64,000 nt of DNA from an uncultured Chromatiaceae bacterium (GTDB lineage Bacteria; Pseudomonadota; Gammaproteobacteria; Enterobacterales; Alteromonadaceae). Below are positions 26,144 through 34,511 of this stretch, in pieces. The notes beneath the pieces are model-generated. The model ran no database searches, was not told the DNA's origin, and worked only from the letters and a program-made list of their open reading frames with translations. Each line of letters starts with the position of its first letter. Position 1 is the stretch's first letter. A program made the position numbers and the translations under genes. The stretch is from positions 62,001 to 126,000 of the forward strand of contig CALJUX010000024.1 in NCBI GenBank assembly GCA_937978655.1. Direction: 5' to 3'.

Positions 26144-27313
26144 ATGGATCAGCCGGTACGCCGCCGTTCACAGAAAATTCGTTTAGGTATGTTAGGTGGC
26201 GGCGAAGGCGCTTTTATCGGCGCCGTGCATCGTCACGCCGCGGCATTAGATGGCCAGATGGAGCTGGTGTGTGGCGCCTTCAGCCGCGACGGCGGCAATA
26301 ATCAGCGCACTGGTGAAAGCCTGGATATCGCGCCTGAACGTGTTTACGCCAGCTGGCAACAGCTGCTGGACGGTGAAGCAGCGCTGCCTGAGCACGAACG
26401 CATGCAGCTGCTGGTGATTGTCACGCCGAATCAGCTGCATGTACCGGTCAGTCGTGCCGCCATCGCGGCAGGTTTTCATGTGTTTTGTGAAAAGCCGGCC
26501 GGCGTCAGTCTGGCAGAAACGCAGTTGCTGGCAGCCGAACTGGCGCAAAGCGACCGCTTGTATGGCCTGGCGCATACCTATCTGGGCTACCCGATGGTGT
26601 GGCAGGCCAAACAGCTGGTGGCCGATGGCGTGCTTGGCACTTTGCGCAAAATTTATGTCGAATACCCACAAGGCTGGCTCACCGACAATTTAGAAGCCAG
26701 CGCGCAGAAACAAGCAAGCTGGCGCACCGATCCGGCGCAGGCCGGCAACAGCGGCTGTATGGCCGATATTGGCACGCACGCCTTTGGTTTGGCTGAATTT
26801 ATCAGCGGCCAGCGTATCAATCAGCTTTGTGCTGAACTCACCAGCCATGTCCCAGGCCGGCGGCTGGATGATGACGGTGCGGCGCTGTTTAAAACCAACG
26901 GCGGCGCCAGCGGTGTACTGATTGCCAGTCAAATCTGTGCCGGCGAAGAAAACGCACTGAAAATTCGGCTGTACGGCGACAAAGGCGGGCTGGAATGGCA
27001 GCAGATGGAGCCGAACAGCATCGTCGTGCGGCCACACGGCGCGCCGTTTTATGTGCTGCGCGCCGGGGCCGGTCAGGCCGGTTTAGGGGCTGAAGCGCTG
27101 AAACGTTGCCGTTTGCCGGCAGGGCATCCGGAAGGTTATTTAGAAGCGATGGCGAATTTATACCGTGATTTTGCGCAGGCTATTCGTGCCGGCGAGCGTG
27201 GTGCGCCGACCGGAGTGCCGGGTATTAGTGCCGGCTTACGCGGCATGGCGTTTATCGACACCGTCAGTACTGTCAGCAGCGAAAAATGGCAGGCCGTGCC
27301 GGATGTCGGCTAA
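26144..27313 (+). CDS. Gfo/Idh/MocA-family oxidoreductase, first gene of 3-keto-glycoside operon
   Basis: 389 residues. Rossmann motif RLGMLGGGEGAFIGAVHR, catalytic EKP (VFCEKPAGVSL) and C-terminal alpha/beta domain with CMADIGTHAFGLAEF, where His is a probable catalytic residue. Cytosolic. ATG 26144 follows AGGGAT by about 8 nt; an in-frame upstream start at 26078 would run through the operator region. Within this operon it could reduce an imported 3-keto sugar to the normal sugar using NAD(P)H, which is inference from family and context. It is 54 bp from the next gene. Confidence 0.86.
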   Translation: MDQPVRRRSQKIRLGMLGGGEGAFIGAVHRHAAALDGQMELVCGAFSRDGGNNQRTGESLDIAPERVYASWQQLLDGEAALPEHERMQLLVIVTPNQLHVPVSRAAIAAGFHVFCEKPAGVSLAETQLLAAELAQSDRLYGLAHTYLGYPMVWQAKQLVADGVLGTLRKIYVEYPQGWLTDNLEASAQKQASWRTDPAQAGNSGCMADIGTHAFGLAEFISGQRINQLCAELTSHVPGRRLDDDGAALFKTNGGASGVLIASQICAGEENALKIRLYGDKGGLEWQQMEPNSIVVRPHGAPFYVLRAGAGQAGLGAEALKRCRLPAGHPEGYLEAMANLYRDFAQAIRAGERGAPTGVPGISAGLRGMAFIDTVSTVSSEKWQAVPDVG

Positions 27314-27367
27314 CGAAAAGGTGGCTGACGCCGTGAATTTAACGAATTTTTGTTTGAAGGACACAGC

Positions 27368-28423
27368 ATGAACAGTATTCAAGGCCCGGCGATTTTCCTG
27401 GCGCAGTTTATGGGCGACAGCGCGCCTTTTAACAACCTCATCACGATGGCGAAATGGGCGGCCGATTTGGGCTATAAAGGCATTCAGGTGCCGACCAATG
27501 ACCCAGCGCTGTTTGATTTGGAACAAGCGGCCAACAGCCAGGCCTATTGCGATGACATCAAAGCGCAATGCGCGGCGGTCGGCATCAGCATCACGGAACT
27601 CTCTACTCATCTGCAGGGCCAGTTGGTGGCGGTGCATCCGGCCTATGATGAACTCTTTGATAACTTTGCGCCGGCGCATTTACGCGGCAAGCCAAAAGCA
27701 CGCACTGAATGGGCGATTGCGCAGCTCAAACTCGCGGCCAAAGCCAGCCAGAATTTGGGTCTAAAGGCGCACGCGACGTTCTCCGGCGCCTTATTGTGGC
27801 ATCTGGTGTATCCCTGGCCGCAGCGCCCGGCCGGTTTAGTCGAGCAGGGTTTTGCCGAGTTGGCCGCCCGCTGGTTACCGATTTTGGACGCCTTTGATGC
27901 CGCCGGTGTCGATGTTTGTTATGAAATCCACCCCGGCGAGGATTTACACGACGGCGCCAGTTTTGAGCGTTTTTTAAAGGCCACGAATAACCATCCACGC
28001 GCCAATATCCTGTTTGACCCCAGCCATTTTGTGCTGCAGCAGCTCGATTATCTGGCCTTTATCGACCGCTACCATGACCGCATCAAAATGTTCCATGTCA
28101 AAGACGCAGAGTTCCGGCCAGACGGCCGTGCCGGGGTTTATGGCGGTTATCAGGACTGGGTGGACAGGCCTGGGCGGTTTCGTTCATTAGGCGACGGTCA
28201 GGTCGATTTTAAAAGCATTTTCAGCAAGTTAACTCAGTACGGTTATCGTGGTTGGGCGGTGTTGGAATGGGAATGTTGCTTAAAAGACTCGGCGCAGGGC
28301 GCGAAAGAGGGCGCACCTTTTATCGCCGCGCATCTGATTGAACGCGCCGGCCGCGCTTTTGACGATTTTGCCGGTGGCAGTTCGGATGCTGCCCGTAACC
28401 GTCGGATTTTGGGCCTCGACTAG
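27368..28423 (+). CDS. Cytosolic sugar phosphate isomerase/epimerase-like TIM barrel
   Basis: 351 residues, no signal peptide. AP-endonuclease-2-like barrel with GYKGIQVPTND, ITELSTHLQGQLVA, VCYEIHPGEDLHDG (metal ligands Glu/His), LFDPSHFVLQ, KMFHVKDAEFRPDG and AVLEWECCLKD. The long insertion after the HVKDAEF strand (VYGGYQDWVDRPGRFRSLGDG) is typical of the IolE/3-dehydro-sugar group seen with Gfo/Idh genes. ATG 27368 lies 7 nt after AAGGA. Likely epimerises or isomerises the product handled by the preceding dehydrogenase. Confidence 0.85.
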   Translation: MNSIQGPAIFLAQFMGDSAPFNNLITMAKWAADLGYKGIQVPTNDPALFDLEQAANSQAYCDDIKAQCAAVGISITELSTHLQGQLVAVHPAYDELFDNFAPAHLRGKPKARTEWAIAQLKLAAKASQNLGLKAHATFSGALLWHLVYPWPQRPAGLVEQGFAELAARWLPILDAFDAAGVDVCYEIHPGEDLHDGASFERFLKATNNHPRANILFDPSHFVLQQLDYLAFIDRYHDRIKMFHVKDAEFRPDGRAGVYGGYQDWVDRPGRFRSLGDGQVDFKSIFSKLTQYGYRGWAVLEWECCLKDSAQGAKEGAPFIAAHLIERAGRAFDDFAGGSSDAARNRRILGLD

Positions 28424-28495
28424 CGGTTTGTTATCGCGAGCCAACACAAAAAAGTAGAACAAATAACACAACAACAAAAAATCACGGGGATGACG

Positions 28496-29728
28496 ATGAG
28501 TACGATAAAAATACGCCTCAGTACGATGATGTTTCTGCAGTTTTTTATCTGGGGGGGCTGGTTTGTCACCCTTGGCACTTTTTTAAGCCAGAACCTTGGT
28601 GCTGACGGTCCGCAAACCGGCATGGCGTTCTCGACCCAAAGCTGGGGCGCCATTATCGCGCCGTTTTTTATTGGTCTTATCGCCGACCGCTTTTTTAATG
28701 CTGAGCGTATTTTGGCGGTGCTGCACCTGATTGGCGCGGTACTGATGTATTTGATGGCGCAGGCGACTGATTTCGCTGCGTTTTATCCGCTGGTGCTTGG
28801 TTATATGTTGGCTTATATGCCAACTCTGGCGCTGGTCAATTCCGTATCATTTGGGCAGATGCAACAGCCGGAGCGTGAGTTTGGTCAAATCCGCGTCTGG
28901 GGTACCATCGGCTGGATAGCGGCGGGTTTAGTCATCAGCTATCTGTTTGGCTGGGACGCGGCAGAGGCGATTGCCGCTGGTGCGCTGCAAAACACTTTCC
29001 TGATGTGTGCGGTGGCGTCTTTGGCGCTCGGTCTGTACAGCTTTACCTTACCAGCGACGCCACCGGCGGCGCGCGGCAGTGAGGTCAAACTGGGTGAACT
29101 TATTGGGCTCGATGCACTGAAACTACTCAAAGACCGCAACTTCGCGCTGTTTTTTATCTCCTCCATTTTGATTTGTATTCCACTGGCGTTTTATTACCAA
29201 AATGCCAATCCATTCCTGACCGCGGTTGGCGTTGAAAATGCCACCGGCAAAATGACGCTGGGGCAAGTGTCGGAAGTGGCTTTTATGCTGGCGCTGCCGC
29301 TGTTTTTAAACCGCTTTGGTATTCGCTGGACGCTGATTTTAGGTATGGCGGCCTGGGTGCTGCGTTATGTGCTGTTTGCTTACGGCGATGCCGGCAGTGG
29401 CATGGCGTTGTTATTGGTCGGTATTGCGCTGCACGGTATTTGTTATGACTTCTTTTTTGTCTCAGGCCAGATTTATACCAACAGCAAAGCCGGTGCGGCC
29501 TATAAAAGCGCGGCACAGGGCCTTATCACTCTCGCCACTTACGGCGTGGGTATGTTGATTGGCTTTAGCGTAGCAGGACAAGTGACCCAGGCCTACACCA
29601 GTCCGGCAGGCGCTGACTGGATGCAAATCTGGTTATTCCCGGCTGGTTTTGCCGCAGTGGTGCTGGTGTTGTTTGCGCTGATTTTCAAAAACGAGACTTT
29701 AGCTGCTCAGGATGGCCGTCATGACTAA
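28496..29728 (+). CDS. MFS permease, NupG-like (nucleoside:H+ symporter family)
   Basis: 410 residues with 12 predicted membrane helices. The opening (FLQFFIWGGWFVTLGTFLSQNL), the GQIRVWGTIGWIAAGL segment in the first half and GICYDFFFVSGQIYTN in the second half are hallmarks of the Nuc_H_symport/NupG family. Members in sugar operons transport sugars or sugar derivatives rather than nucleosides. GGGG overlaps a first ATG (28490), whereas ATG 28496 lies 6 nt downstream and is preferred. It overlaps the next gene by 8 bp. Likely imports the monosaccharide or keto-sugar made in the periplasm. Confidence 0.85.
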   Translation: MSTIKIRLSTMMFLQFFIWGGWFVTLGTFLSQNLGADGPQTGMAFSTQSWGAIIAPFFIGLIADRFFNAERILAVLHLIGAVLMYLMAQATDFAAFYPLVLGYMLAYMPTLALVNSVSFGQMQQPEREFGQIRVWGTIGWIAAGLVISYLFGWDAAEAIAAGALQNTFLMCAVASLALGLYSFTLPATPPAARGSEVKLGELIGLDALKLLKDRNFALFFISSILICIPLAFYYQNANPFLTAVGVENATGKMTLGQVSEVAFMLALPLFLNRFGIRWTLILGMAAWVLRYVLFAYGDAGSGMALLLVGIALHGICYDFFFVSGQIYTNSKAGAAYKSAAQGLITLATYGVGMLIGFSVAGQVTQAYTSPAGADWMQIWLFPAGFAAVVLVLFALIFKNETLAAQDGRHD

Positions 29729-30701
29729 ACAGCCACAATCTACTGACGTTGGAGCTACCGACGTTGAGTCTGCTGGCGCGTCACGTCGCAACATGCTGAA
29801 ACAGCTCGCGGCTGGCAGTGTGGCGCTCGGCGTCGCCGGGCCGTCGTTATTACTGAGTGGCTGTGCGGCAACTGCCCCGCAGACGCCGGCTACAGATGAC
29901 GCCACAGCAAATAACACTGCGGCGCCACTGAAAGGCCGGGTGCGGCATTCAGTTGCCAGCTGGACTTATGGCCATCTGTCGATTGAGGAGCTGTGTCAGC
30001 TGGTCAAATCCTTGGGTTTCAGTGCTATCGATTTGGTCGGGCCAAAAGACTGGCCGACGTTAAAAAAATACGGCATCGACTGCTCGATGTGTAATGGCGC
30101 GGAAATTAACCTGGTCGATGGCTGGTGTAACCCAGCGTTTCACGCCGAACTGATTAAACGGTATCAGGCCCATATCGATTTGGTCGCTGACGCCGGTTAC
30201 ACCAACCTGATTTGTTTTTCCGGCAATGCCCGTGGCATGGACCGCGAAACGGCACTGAATCACGCCGTGGCTGGCTTGTCGCAAATTCTGCCACATGCAG
30301 AGAAGCGTGGCGTGGTGCTGCAGATGGAGCTGTTTAACAGCAAAGTGGACCATCCGGATTATCTGGCTGATAGCTCGCGCTTTGGTATCGAGCTTTGTAA
30401 GCGACTGAAATCAAATAATTTTAAGCTGCTGTACGACATCTACCATATGCAAATCATGGAAGGCGACATTATCCGCAGCATTCAGGACAACCATCAGTAT
30501 TTTGGTCATTACCACACCGCCGGGGTGCCGGGGCGCCATGAGATTGATGATACGCAGGAGCTGTATTACCCGGCGATCGCCAAGGCGATAGTCGCAACCG
30601 GGTTTAAGGGTTATCTGGCACAGGAATTTATTCCGACGCCGGCGACGCCACAAGGCAAGGTGCAGTCGCTGGCGGCGGCTGTGCGGATTTGTGACGTTTA
30701 A
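29721..30701 (+). CDS. Tat-exported lipoprotein, hydroxypyruvate-isomerase-like TIM barrel
   Basis: 326 residues. The N-terminus combines a twin-arginine motif (SRRNMLKQLAAG) with a lipobox (LLLSGCAA), so it is probably a folded-exported, membrane-anchored periplasmic enzyme. The barrel has ASWTYGHLSIEELCQLVKSLGFSAIDLVG, LICFSGN, VLQMELFNSKVDHPDY (Glu metal ligand), LLYDIYHMQIMEGDI, HYHTAGVPGRHEI and LAQEFIPT, as in hydroxypyruvate isomerases and related 3-keto-sugar enzymes. ATG 29721 is preferred because AGGA at 29709 abuts the earlier ATG 29712. Translationally coupled to the MFS gene. Confidence 0.85.
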   Translation: MTKQPQSTDVGATDVESAGASRRNMLKQLAAGSVALGVAGPSLLLSGCAATAPQTPATDDATANNTAAPLKGRVRHSVASWTYGHLSIEELCQLVKSLGFSAIDLVGPKDWPTLKKYGIDCSMCNGAEINLVDGWCNPAFHAELIKRYQAHIDLVADAGYTNLICFSGNARGMDRETALNHAVAGLSQILPHAEKRGVVLQMELFNSKVDHPDYLADSSRFGIELCKRLKSNNFKLLYDIYHMQIMEGDIIRSIQDNHQYFGHYHTAGVPGRHEIDDTQELYYPAIAKAIVATGFKGYLAQEFIPTPATPQGKVQSLAAAVRICDV

Positions 30702-30772
30702 CCTGACACAGCTTTAACAACCGACCCCAGGCGCCGGCAGAGCGCCCACACAACAGATCACAGGTAAAACAG

Positions 30773-32464
30773 ATGACAACTGCGCAAAATCATTACGACG
30801 CCATCGTCGTCGGCTCCGGCATCAGCGGTGGCTGGGCAGCGAAAGAGCTGACCGAAAAAGGTTTAAAAGTGTTGCTGCTTGAACGCGGCCGCAACATCGA
30901 ACATATCAAAGACTACACCAATGCGATGAAAGAGGCCTGGGACTACCCACACCGTGACCGGCCGACCGAGCAAATGAAGCAGGACTATCCGGTGCTCAAG
31001 CGTGATTACCCGCTCAACGAAAGCACTTTTGGCATGTGGGCCAATGAAAAAGACTCGCCTTACACTGAGAAAAAGCGCTTTGACTGGTACCGCGGTTATC
31101 ACATGGGCGGTCGTTCGCTGTTGTGGGGCCGGCAAAGTTATCGCTTAAACGAGCGCGATTTTACCGCCAACCTGGAAGAAAGCGTGGCGGTGGACTGGCC
31201 AATTCGGTATGCCGATTTAGCGCCTTGGTACGATTATGTCGAACGTTTTGCCGGCATTTCCGGTAACCGCGACGGCTTAGATGTGTTACCAGATGGGCAA
31301 TATTTGCCGGCGTTTGAACTCAATATTGTCGAAAAAGACGTGGCGGCGCGGATCAAAAAAGCCTTTGGCGGCAGCCGCCAGCTGATTTGTGGCCGCACGG
31401 CGAACATCACGCAGCCAAAACCTGAACAAAACCGCGTCAACTGTCAATACCGCGCCAAATGCTGGTTAGGTTGCCCGTTTGGCGCTTATTTCAGCACCCA
31501 GTCGTCGACTTTACCGGTGGCGATGAAAACCGGCAATTTGACGGTGCGGCCATTCTCGATTGTGACCCAGGTGCTGTACGACAAAGACAAAAAACGCGCC
31601 CGTGGCGTCGAAGTGCTGGACAGTGAAACCAATCAAACCGTTGAATTTACCAGCAAAATCATTTTCTTAAATGCGTCAGCTTTTAACTCCACCTGGATTT
31701 TGATGAATTCAGCCACAGACATCTGGGAAGGCGGTTTAGGCTCAAGCAGCAATGCGCTGGGCCGCAACGTCATGGATCACCACTTGGGCGTAGGCGCTTA
31801 CGGCGAAGTCGAAGGTTATCTCGACAAATATCATTTTGGCCGCCGGCCAACCGGTTTTTACGTGCCACGGTTTCGCAACTGGGGCAGTGATAAACGCGAT
31901 TATTTACGTGGTTTTGGTTATCAGGGCGCGGCAAGCCGGGAAAACTGGCGTCGTGATGTGGCGGAGCTGTCGATTGGTGCCGACTTAAAAGCAGCGTTAA
32001 CTGAGCCCGGCCACTGGACCATTGGCATGGGCGGTTTTGGCGAAATGCTGCCACACCATGACAACCGGATCTTCCTCGACCCGAAAGTGAAAGACAAGTG
32101 GGGCCTGCCGGTGCTGGCGATGGACGTCGAGATGAAAGCCAACGAACTGCGCATGCGTAAAGACATGATGCAGGATGCGGTGGAGTTTTTTGAAGCCGCC
32201 GGCGTAAAAAACGTGCATGGCTATAACGGCGATTACGCGCCGGGTATGGGTATTCATGAAATGGGCACGGCACGAATGGGCCGCGACCCGAAAACGTCAG
32301 TGCTGAACGCCAACAATCAGGTGTGGGATGCGCCCAACGTGTTTGTTACCGATGGCGCTTGTATGACTTCAGCGTCGTGCGTCAACCCGTCGCTGACTTA
32401 TATGGCGCTGACCGCGCGTGCGGCCAATTTCGCCGTCGAAGCACTGAAAAAAGGGGAACTCTGA
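30773..32464 (+). CDS. GMC-family FAD dehydrogenase, glucoside 3-dehydrogenase-like large subunit
   Basis: 563 residues. FAD Rossmann motif (IVVGSGISGGWAAKEL), GMC signature RGYHMGGRSLLWGRQSYR, a Cys-rich segment (CQYRAKCWLGCPFGAY) found in periplasmic three-subunit dehydrogenases, and the catalytic pair His495 (GIHEMGTARMG) and Asn538 (CVNPSLT). Glucoside 3-dehydrogenases of this form oxidise the C3 hydroxyl of glucosides to 3-keto-glucosides. It has no signal peptide of its own; the adjacent subunit 3 has a Tat signal, so hitch-hiker export is expected. No cytochrome c subunit is encoded nearby, so the electron acceptor lies elsewhere. Confidence 0.9.
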   Translation: MTTAQNHYDAIVVGSGISGGWAAKELTEKGLKVLLLERGRNIEHIKDYTNAMKEAWDYPHRDRPTEQMKQDYPVLKRDYPLNESTFGMWANEKDSPYTEKKRFDWYRGYHMGGRSLLWGRQSYRLNERDFTANLEESVAVDWPIRYADLAPWYDYVERFAGISGNRDGLDVLPDGQYLPAFELNIVEKDVAARIKKAFGGSRQLICGRTANITQPKPEQNRVNCQYRAKCWLGCPFGAYFSTQSSTLPVAMKTGNLTVRPFSIVTQVLYDKDKKRARGVEVLDSETNQTVEFTSKIIFLNASAFNSTWILMNSATDIWEGGLGSSSNALGRNVMDHHLGVGAYGEVEGYLDKYHFGRRPTGFYVPRFRNWGSDKRDYLRGFGYQGAASRENWRRDVAELSIGADLKAALTEPGHWTIGMGGFGEMLPHHDNRIFLDPKVKDKWGLPVLAMDVEMKANELRMRKDMMQDAVEFFEAAGVKNVHGYNGDYAPGMGIHEMGTARMGRDPKTSVLNANNQVWDAPNVFVTDGACMTSASCVNPSLTYMALTARAANFAVEALKKGEL

Positions 32465-32465
32465 G

Positions 32466-33068
32466 ATGGAAAGACGTGACCTGTTAAAAATGATCGCCGC
32501 CGCCACCGGCCTGGCTTTTGTCGGTGGTGAGGCCTGGGCCGCAGGTGTTAAAACTGCGGCAGCGGCAAAACCATTATTTGGCGCCGGCGACATCATGCTG
32601 CTGGATGAAATTGCCGAAACCATTTTACCGCGCACAGAAACGCCAGGCGCAAAAGACGCGGGCTGCGGCGCGCAGATGGCGGTGATGGTGCAGGATTGTT
32701 ATGACGCCAAACAACAAGCGTTGTTTGTTGCCGGGCTCGCTGCGCTGCAAACGACCTGCAAACAACAATATCAGCGCGATTTTTTGCAACTGACCGCTGC
32801 CGAGCGCACAGCTTTGCTGACGCAGCTCGACAAAGACGCCAGTGCCCGTAATGCGGCAATTGCCAGCAATGACAGCACTAATGTGTCGAATCGCAAAGGC
32901 GATGCCTCACTAGAGCCGCATTATTTTACCTTGCTGAAACAGCTGAGTATTTTTGTGTTTTTCACTTCCAAAGTGGGTGCCACTGAAGTGCTGCGTTATG
33001 TCGCAGTACCGGGCCGTTACGACGGCGCACTGCCGTATAAAAAAGGTGATAAAGCCTGGGCGACCTGA
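32466..33068 (+). CDS. Gluconate 2-dehydrogenase subunit 3-family protein (GMC partner)
   Basis: 200 residues. Twin-arginine signal (ERRDLLKMIAAATGLAFVGG) with cleavage near EAWA-AG. The body (LLDEIAETILPRTETPGAKDAGC, and the later FFTSKVGATEVLRY) matches the small subunit of membrane-associated GMC dehydrogenases, which carries the catalytic subunit through the Tat pore and stabilises it. The start follows the GMC stop by 1 bp, showing strict co-expression. Confidence 0.9.
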   Translation: MERRDLLKMIAAATGLAFVGGEAWAAGVKTAAAAKPLFGAGDIMLLDEIAETILPRTETPGAKDAGCGAQMAVMVQDCYDAKQQALFVAGLAALQTTCKQQYQRDFLQLTAAERTALLTQLDKDASARNAAIASNDSTNVSNRKGDASLEPHYFTLLKQLSIFVFFTSKVGATEVLRYVAVPGRYDGALPYKKGDKAWAT

Positions 33069-33145
33069 GGGCAGGCCTTGGTTTTTATAGCAACAGACGG
33101 CGCTGTTGTTTAGCAGCGCACCGATCCACTTTGTGAGAGTTTTTT

Positions 33146-33937
33146 ATGCAGCAATTATCGGTTTTATTCAGCGCCGCGCTGGTGTTCAGCGTGCTGGCGC
33201 CAGCGTCGCAAGCGGCGAGCGGCACTTTTCCAACCGCGGCGGAACTGGCCAAAATGACTGACGCCGAGCGCCACGCCCAGGCTTCCCGCACCGAAGTCTG
33301 GACCCCGGTGCCCGCCGTCGTCAGTTTTAACCAACAGAATGTGCCATCGGATGCTATTCCTTTGCTTGGCAAAGATTTGTCGGCCTGGCGTGCAGTGAAA
33401 GATGGCGGCGCGGCGCAGTGGCAACTCAAAGACGGCGTGATGACGGTCACGCCTGGCAGTGGTGATATCCAAACTGTGGAGAACTTTTGTGACATTCAGC
33501 TGCATCTGGAATGGCAGTCGCCACCGGCAGATCCGGCCAAAACCGGCCAGCAGCGCAATAACAGCGGGATTTTTCTGCAGGACAAATACGAAGTACAAAT
33601 TCTGGATTCGTATCAAAACCCGACTTATCCGAATGGCCAGGCTGGCGCTGTGTACAAACAGACTATTCCGTTGGTGAATGCGACCAAACCAACCGGACAA
33701 TGGCAGGTATACGACATTATCTATAAAGCGCCGCGCTTTGATGGCAATAAGCGTGTAAGCCCTGGCTATGTCACAGTGCTGCACAACGGCGTGTTGCTGC
33801 AAAACCATACCGAAATTTTAGGCACGACTGAATGGATTGGCCCGCCGCAGCAACAGCCACATGGCTGTGCGCCGTTGAAACTACAGGACCACGGCGACAA
33901 GGTCAGTTTCCGCAATATCTGGCTGCGTAAGCTCTGA
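33146..33937 (+). CDS. DUF1080 3-keto-disaccharide hydrolase-family protein
   Basis: 263 residues with a Sec signal (cleavage near SQA-ASG). The concanavalin-like jelly-roll of PF06439 is recognised by IPLLGKDLSAWRAVKDGGAAQWQLKDGVMTV, the central NNSGIFLQDKYEVQILDSYQNPTYPNGQAGAVYKQ and terminal KVSFRNIWLRKL. Members hydrolyse or cleave 3-keto-glycosides made by GMC 3-dehydrogenases. Here it is the last gene of the operon and periplasmic, well placed to split the 3-keto-glycoside. A strong terminator follows 15 bp later. Confidence 0.9.
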   Translation: MQQLSVLFSAALVFSVLAPASQAASGTFPTAAELAKMTDAERHAQASRTEVWTPVPAVVSFNQQNVPSDAIPLLGKDLSAWRAVKDGGAAQWQLKDGVMTVTPGSGDIQTVENFCDIQLHLEWQSPPADPAKTGQQRNNSGIFLQDKYEVQILDSYQNPTYPNGQAGAVYKQTIPLVNATKPTGQWQVYDIIYKAPRFDGNKRVSPGYVTVLHNGVLLQNHTEILGTTEWIGPPQQQPHGCAPLKLQDHGDKVSFRNIWLRKL

Positions 33938-33951
33938 GATCTGCAGCTGAC

Positions 33952-33977
33952 AAAAAGGGCCTGATGGCCCTTTTTTT
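33952..33977 (+). terminator. Intrinsic terminator of the 3-keto-glycoside operon
   Basis: AAAAAGGGCC pairs perfectly with GGCCCTTTTT around a TGAT loop and runs into a T-tract. It closes the plus-strand run that began at 26144. Confidence 0.92.
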
Positions 33978-33998
33978 CTGCTGACTGTGCAGTCGGCT

Positions 33999-34063
33999 TG
34001 TTATTGCGACGCTTTATTGTGCCTCTTTATTGAGACTCTTTATTGAGATTCTTTATTGAGACA
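33999..34063. repeat. 13-bp tandem repeat spanning the stop codon of the VOC gene
   Basis: Four well-conserved units begin at 34012, 34025, 34038 and 34051 (form CTTTATTGAGAYT, exactly 13 bp apart), with a degraded fifth unit from 33999. Read on the minus strand each unit contains CAATAA. The last unit encodes the C-terminal LSQ-stop of the VOC protein, so the array repeats the gene's own 3' end and places TAA in all three frames. Confidence 0.9.
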
Positions 34064-34457
34064 GCGCCGCCGGGTCCATCCAGAACATTTCCCACAGGTG
34101 ACCGTCTAAATCCAGCACACTGCGGCTGTACATAAAACCGAGATCCTGCGCCGGATTTACATCTGCAGTGCCGCCCTGTGCACCGGCGATGGCCACAAAT
34201 TGATCCACAGCGTTTTTATCGTCGGCATTGAGCGCCAGTATCACTTCGCTGCTGTTGCTGGCAGGAATTGGCCTTGTGGTAAAAGTCTGCCATTTGGCAT
34301 GCGTGAGCAGCATGACAAAGATACTGTCGCTCCACACCATGCAGGCGGCAGTGTCATCACTGAACTGCATATTCTGCGTAAAACCAAGCGCCTGATAAAA
34401 GCTGATACTGGCGGTTAAATCCGTGACCGGTAAATTGACGAAAATCATTTTCGACAT
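34053..34457 (-). CDS. VOC (glyoxalase/bleomycin-resistance fold) protein
   Basis: 134 residues, one VOC domain of two beta-alpha-beta-beta-beta modules: MIFVNLPVTDLTASISFYQALGF at the start, VMLLTHAKWQTFT mid-domain, and SRSVLDLDGHLWEMFWMD containing the terminal Glu metal ligand. This PhnB/glyoxalase-like subgroup is common and functionally diverse; no substrate can be assigned. ATG 34457 lies 6 nt after AGGAG. Its stop codon sits inside a 13-bp tandem array. Confidence 0.85.
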   Translation of the reverse strand: MSKMIFVNLPVTDLTASISFYQALGFTQNMQFSDDTAACMVWSDSIFVMLLTHAKWQTFTTRPIPASNSSEVILALNADDKNAVDQFVAIAGAQGGTADVNPAQDLGFMYSRSVLDLDGHLWEMFWMDPAALSQ

Positions 34458-34511
34458 CACAAACTCCTGTTGGTTTTAGCAAATGACACTGCTGTCGCAG
34501 CGTCTGTTGCA

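Noticed and set aside
33999..34063. 13-bp repeats as a CRISPR remnant
   Set aside because: Units are contiguous without spacers and far shorter than CRISPR repeats; the array is a simple tandem repeat at a gene end.
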